Origin: Desulfuromonadaceae bacterium
GTDB taxonomy: Bacteria > Desulfobacterota > Desulfuromonadia > Desulfuromonadales > Geopsychrobacteraceae
Assembly (NCBI GenBank): GCA_013138655.1
Contig: WTCI01000220.1
Coordinates: 1-5,634 of the forward strand
Direction of reading: 5' to 3'
DNA length: 5,634 nucleotides
Both the position numbers and the translations under genes were made by a program. This document shows positions 5,063 to 5,634 of the stretch, in pieces. The stretch's first letter is position 1, and every line of letters begins with the position of its first letter. The notes below the pieces were generated by a model that was given only the letters and a program-made list of their open reading frames with translations, searched no databases and was not told the DNA's origin.

Positions 5063-5634
5063 TCAGTTCAGCGTCCGCAAAATCCCCTCTCCCAGTACCT
5101 GGCGCTGCCAGTTTTTCAATAGGGAAATCTCGCCCAGATCCTGTTCGACCCGCGGTTGTTTACGGGCCAATTCATCGAGCAGGGCATTGTTGATCAACAC
5201 CCCCGGATCGAGTTCCAGCTGCGCCGCCACTTTTTTACGCCAATCCTTAAGTTTGTTCATCCGTTTCTCAACCTGCGGATCTTTCATCCGCCGTGCGACT
5301 CGTGGATAAACCGGCAGGTCCGCTTCCGGCAAGTCAAGAGCCAGGCCGACGGCACAGAGAATTTTTCCACCGTAGCGATCAATCAGCCGTGGTGAAAGAC
5401 CTTCAACCGCCGACAACTTTTTGCGTTCAACCGGCTGCAGTTTGGCCAACTGCAAGAGTGACTTATTCCCCAGCACCTTGTAGAGCGGGCAATCACGCCG
5501 CTGCGCCTCGCGATCACGCCACTGCAGAAGATTTTCCAACACGGCCAACTGACGTCGATCCAGGGTTCCGGCACCCTTGGAACGGAGGAACAGCGGCCCT
5601 TCATGCACGGCAAACCGGACCTTCTCAAGCAGGG
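5063..5634 (-). CDS. rnd: Ribonuclease D-like protein, C-terminal part (HRDC domains)
   Basis: The reading frame stays open to the right edge, so only the last 189 residues are visible. An in-frame GTG at 5608-5606 is not taken as the start, because the eight codons before it are open and read naturally into the domain (LLEKVRFAV). The visible part holds an HRDC domain (KGAGTLDRRQLAVLENLLQW through the YGGKILCAVGLAL helix, about visible residues 18-95). A second HRDC-like helical domain follows (WRKKVAAQLELDPGVLINN to LLKNWQRQVLGEGILRTL). An HRDC pair at the C-terminus is the layout of ribonuclease D, a 3'-5' exonuclease that trims tRNA precursors. The DEDD catalytic domain would lie outside the window, so the assignment is inferred. 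The gene ends 100 bp from the fumC stop, converging. Confidence 0.8.
   Translation of the reverse strand, partial: LLEKVRFAVHEGPLFLRSKGAGTLDRRQLAVLENLLQWRDREAQRRDCPLYKVLGNKSLLQLAKLQPVERKKLSAVEGLSPRLIDRYGGKILCAVGLALDLPEADLPVYPRVARRMKDPQVEKRMNKLKDWRKKVAAQLELDPGVLINNALLDELARKQPRVEQDLGEISLLKNWQRQVLGEGILRTLN

Noticed and set aside
5063..5608. A complete 181-residue HRDC protein starting at GTG 5608
   Set aside because: The frame remains open to the window edge, no ribosome-binding site precedes the GTG, and the upstream codons fit the ribonuclease D linker.

Overview
The window carries ordinary chromosomal housekeeping genes of a Gram-negative bacterium with fairly high GC. It most likely comes from the Desulfuromonadales/Geobacter group. 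That placement rests on the seryl-tRNA synthetase, which resembles Geobacter SerRS from memory, and on two intergenic repeats of a kind I associate with those genomes. No database search was run. I see no phage, insertion sequence, CRISPR array or defence genes.

Left part (1-2429, all minus strand). In transcription order: an HD-domain phosphohydrolase, serS (seryl-tRNA synthetase), tRNA-Ser(UGA), a 250-nt structured spacer, and the first 58 nt of tRNA-Ser(GCU), which runs off the left edge. The enzyme that charges serine tRNAs therefore sits just upstream of two of its substrates. Good sigma-70-like promoters lie before serS and before tRNA-Ser(UGA). The spacer is the most unusual part of the window. 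The last 21 nt of tRNA-Ser(UGA), including the CCA, plus 43 nt of its trailer are repeated exactly 161 bp downstream. Between the two copies is a run of short perfect hairpins. The layout recalls the tRNA-end repeats (rtT) downstream of E. coli tyrT.

Middle (2430-3573). A 122-bp imperfect palindrome with MITE-like inverted ends separates the HD gene from a ten-helix EamA/DMT-family transporter of unknown substrate (minus strand). The transporter is divergent from fumC, and the 106-bp gap holds a good promoter for fumC.

Right part (3574-5634). fumC (class II fumarase, plus strand) is complete with all signature motifs, and supplies the fumarate/malate step of the TCA cycle. It converges on the C-terminal part of a ribonuclease D-like protein (minus strand, two HRDC-type domains, N-terminus outside the window). 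The 100-bp gap between them holds a repeat-rich dyad that probably acts as a two-way terminator.

I do not see a new multi-gene system. The best candidate for something undescribed is the tRNA-Ser-derived tandem repeat with its hairpin array at 105-329.
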